Source: Pandoraea vervacti (GTDB lineage Bacteria; Pseudomonadota; Gammaproteobacteria; Burkholderiales; Burkholderiaceae). Taken from it: DNA of 64,000 nucleotides. The notes under the pieces are model-generated. The model saw only the letters and a program-made list of their open reading frames with translations, was not told where the DNA came from and searched no databases. The position numbers were made by a program, and so were the translations under genes. Positions 62,897 to 64,000 of this stretch are shown here, one piece after another; within the stretch, counting starts at the first letter, position 1, and every line of letters begins with the position of its first letter. The stretch is from contig NZ_CP010897.2 in assembly GCF_000934605.2 (NCBI RefSeq), positions 4,340,001-4,404,000 on the forward strand, in the 5' to 3' direction.

Positions 62897-63496
62897 ATGA
62901 CGACATCGACAACAACGTCCGTCTCGCCCTCGCCTTTCGATACCGAGGCCCCGTCGATTGCCACCGAGCGCACGATTCTGCGCCAGTGGCGAACGGACGA
63001 TTTGCCGCTGTTCGCCGCCCTCAATGCCGATCGCGAGGTCATGCGGCATTTCCCTACGACGCTCGACCGGACGCAAAGCGACGCCGTGGCGCGACGTCTG
63101 GCGCAGCACATCGAGACCCACGGTTATGGTCCGTGGGCCCTCGAAATCCCGGGGGTCACGCCGTTCGCCGGCTTTGTCGGCCTGATGCGCGTGGGATTTG
63201 ATGCGCCGTTTGCGCCCGCGGTCGAGATCGGCTGGCGACTGGCGCGGGCGTGGTGGTCCAGGGGATACGCGACGGAAGCCGCCGCGGCCGCTGCGCGGTA
63301 TGCCTTCGATACGCTGAACCTGGACGATCTCGTGTCCTTTACGGTCCCGGGCAACGTTCGCTCCCGTGCGGTGATGCAGCGCATCGGCATGCGCCACTGC
63401 CCGGACGAAGACTTCCTCCACCCGCTGGTTCCGCCCGGCCATCGCTTGCGGCGGCACGTGCTCTACCGGCTCGATGCCGCTGATCTGGTGCGCTGA
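62897..63496 (+). CDS. GNAT-family N-acetyltransferase, RimJ/RimL-like
   Basis: 199 residues. TERTILRQWRTDDLPLFAAL and EIGWRLARAWWSRGYATEAA (the acetyl-CoA pyrophosphate-binding loop, RxxGxxxEA-like) identify the RimJ/RimL subgroup. NVRSRAVMQRIGMRH is the usual last helix. Substrate (a protein N-terminus or a small amine) is unknown. The ATG at 62897 is preferred; a TTG at 62873 would add eight residues. It ends 48 bases before the MFS gene and may form an operon with it. Confidence 0.88.
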   Translation: MTTSTTTSVSPSPFDTEAPSIATERTILRQWRTDDLPLFAALNADREVMRHFPTTLDRTQSDAVARRLAQHIETHGYGPWALEIPGVTPFAGFVGLMRVGFDAPFAPAVEIGWRLARAWWSRGYATEAAAAAARYAFDTLNLDDLVSFTVPGNVRSRAVMQRIGMRHCPDEDFLHPLVPPGHRLRRHVLYRLDAADLVR

Positions 63497-63544
63497 ACCG
63501 CAGCGATTGAAGCGCCCGCTTAAAACGTGGGAGAATCCGGATCT

Positions 63545-64000
63545 TTGCGCCAGCCGTCCCCCCCAATCGTGTCGCGCGCCGTCATCATCCCCCTCATCAT
63601 CGCCTGCGCCTTGTTCATGGAGAACATTGACGCTACGGTGATCACCACATCGCTGCCCGCCATGGCACGCGACCTGCATCAGGATCCGATTTCACTGAAA
63701 ATGGCGCTGACCGCCTATGTGGTGGGCCTCGGCATCTTCATTCCCATCTGCGGATGGGTCTCCGACCGGTTCGGGGCACGCAACGTCTTTCGAACGGCCA
63801 TCGCCATTTTCATGGTCGGCTCGATTCTGTGCGCCGTGTCGTTTTCGTTGCCGACGTTCGTCTTCGCGCGCTTTCTGCAAGGCGTAGGCGGCGCCATGAT
63901 GGTTCCCGTGGGACGCCTCGTCATCTTTCGTGCCGTGCCCAAACACGAACTGGTCAAGGCGATCGGGTACCTGACGATGCCGGCACTGCTCGGGCCGGTC
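63545..64000 (+). CDS. MFS drug-efflux transporter, DHA2-like (5' part; runs off the window)
   Basis: The frame is open from 63545 to the window edge without a stop. It encodes VSRAVIIPLIIACALFMENI, then DATVITTSLPAMARDL (the DHA2-type TM1 motif C-like region), TAYVVGLGIFIPICGWVSDR with the loop 2-3 motif A (GWVSDRFGARNVF), and FARFLQGVGGAMMVPVGR. No upstream ATG fits: a TTG at 63545, with ggaga ten bases before it, or a GTG at 63569 is the likely start. An internal ATG at 63617 would cut into TM1. About 150 residues are visible; the rest lies outside. Confidence 0.8.
   Translation, partial: MRQPSPPIVSRAVIIPLIIACALFMENIDATVITTSLPAMARDLHQDPISLKMALTAYVVGLGIFIPICGWVSDRFGARNVFRTAIAIFMVGSILCAVSFSLPTFVFARFLQGVGGAMMVPVGRLVIFRAVPKHELVKAIGYLTMPALLGPV

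Overview
This 64 kb window looks like chromosomal DNA of a GC-rich betaproteobacterium of the Burkholderiaceae, most likely Pandoraea or a close relative. The genus call is inference from gene content: a chromosomal class D (OXA) beta-lactamase, an H-NS-like protein of the betaproteobacterial type, an mdtABC-type RND system with a NodT-like outer-membrane factor, and Burkholderiales-style housekeeping genes. Coding density is high. No tRNA, rRNA, CRISPR array, prophage or replication origin is visible.

Layout. 1-3.9 kb: 3' part of RNase G, a soluble chemoreceptor-like protein with its sensor domain at the C-terminus, and a CDF metal exporter. 3.9-9.2 kb (minus strand): msbA, an AhpD-like peroxidase gene and rfbB-rfbA-rfbC for dTDP-sugar synthesis. 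9.3-13 kb: recQ and two family-2 glycosyltransferases. 13-18.4 kb: dnaE and, divergent from it, a 504-residue protein whose C-terminal 300 residues carry every catalytic residue of the CyaA/ExoY/edema-factor class of nucleotidyl cyclase toxins. 18.5-20.4 kb: trhO-gluQ, a tight pair of tRNA-wobble-modification genes. 20.5-28.7 kb: rhlE-like helicase, an SBF-type transporter with a divergent LysR regulator, wrbA, the OXA beta-lactamase and a divergent unknown 567-residue protein. 28.9-31 kb: a TPP riboswitch and thiC. 31.1-34 kb: an unknown, effector-like orphan gene and a CNNM/CorC membrane protein. 34-43.6 kb: recC-recB-recD with ATGA stop/start overlaps. 43.8-46.7 kb: a FUSC-family membrane protein convergent with an orphan NarL/RcsB-type response regulator. 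47-59.6 kb: a four-gene RND efflux operon (adaptor, two pumps, outer-membrane lipoprotein) divergent from an OmpR/EnvZ-like two-component pair. 59.9-62.9 kb: an H-NS-like gene, an IS3-family insertion sequence and an AT-richer gene-free island. 62.9-64 kb: a GNAT acetyltransferase and the start of an MFS efflux pump.

How the genes work together. Most of the window is envelope biogenesis (msbA, rfb genes, glycosyltransferases), DNA maintenance (recQ, dnaE, recBCD) and efflux/resistance (RND operon with its adjacent regulators, OXA, MFS). The accessory signals are single genes set between housekeeping genes. The strongest is the cyclase-toxin homologue at 16839-18353, which has no recognisable secretion signal, no RTX repeats and no toxin partner gene beside it. 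The window also has many short direct tandem repeats (9-15 bp) at gene edges and between genes.
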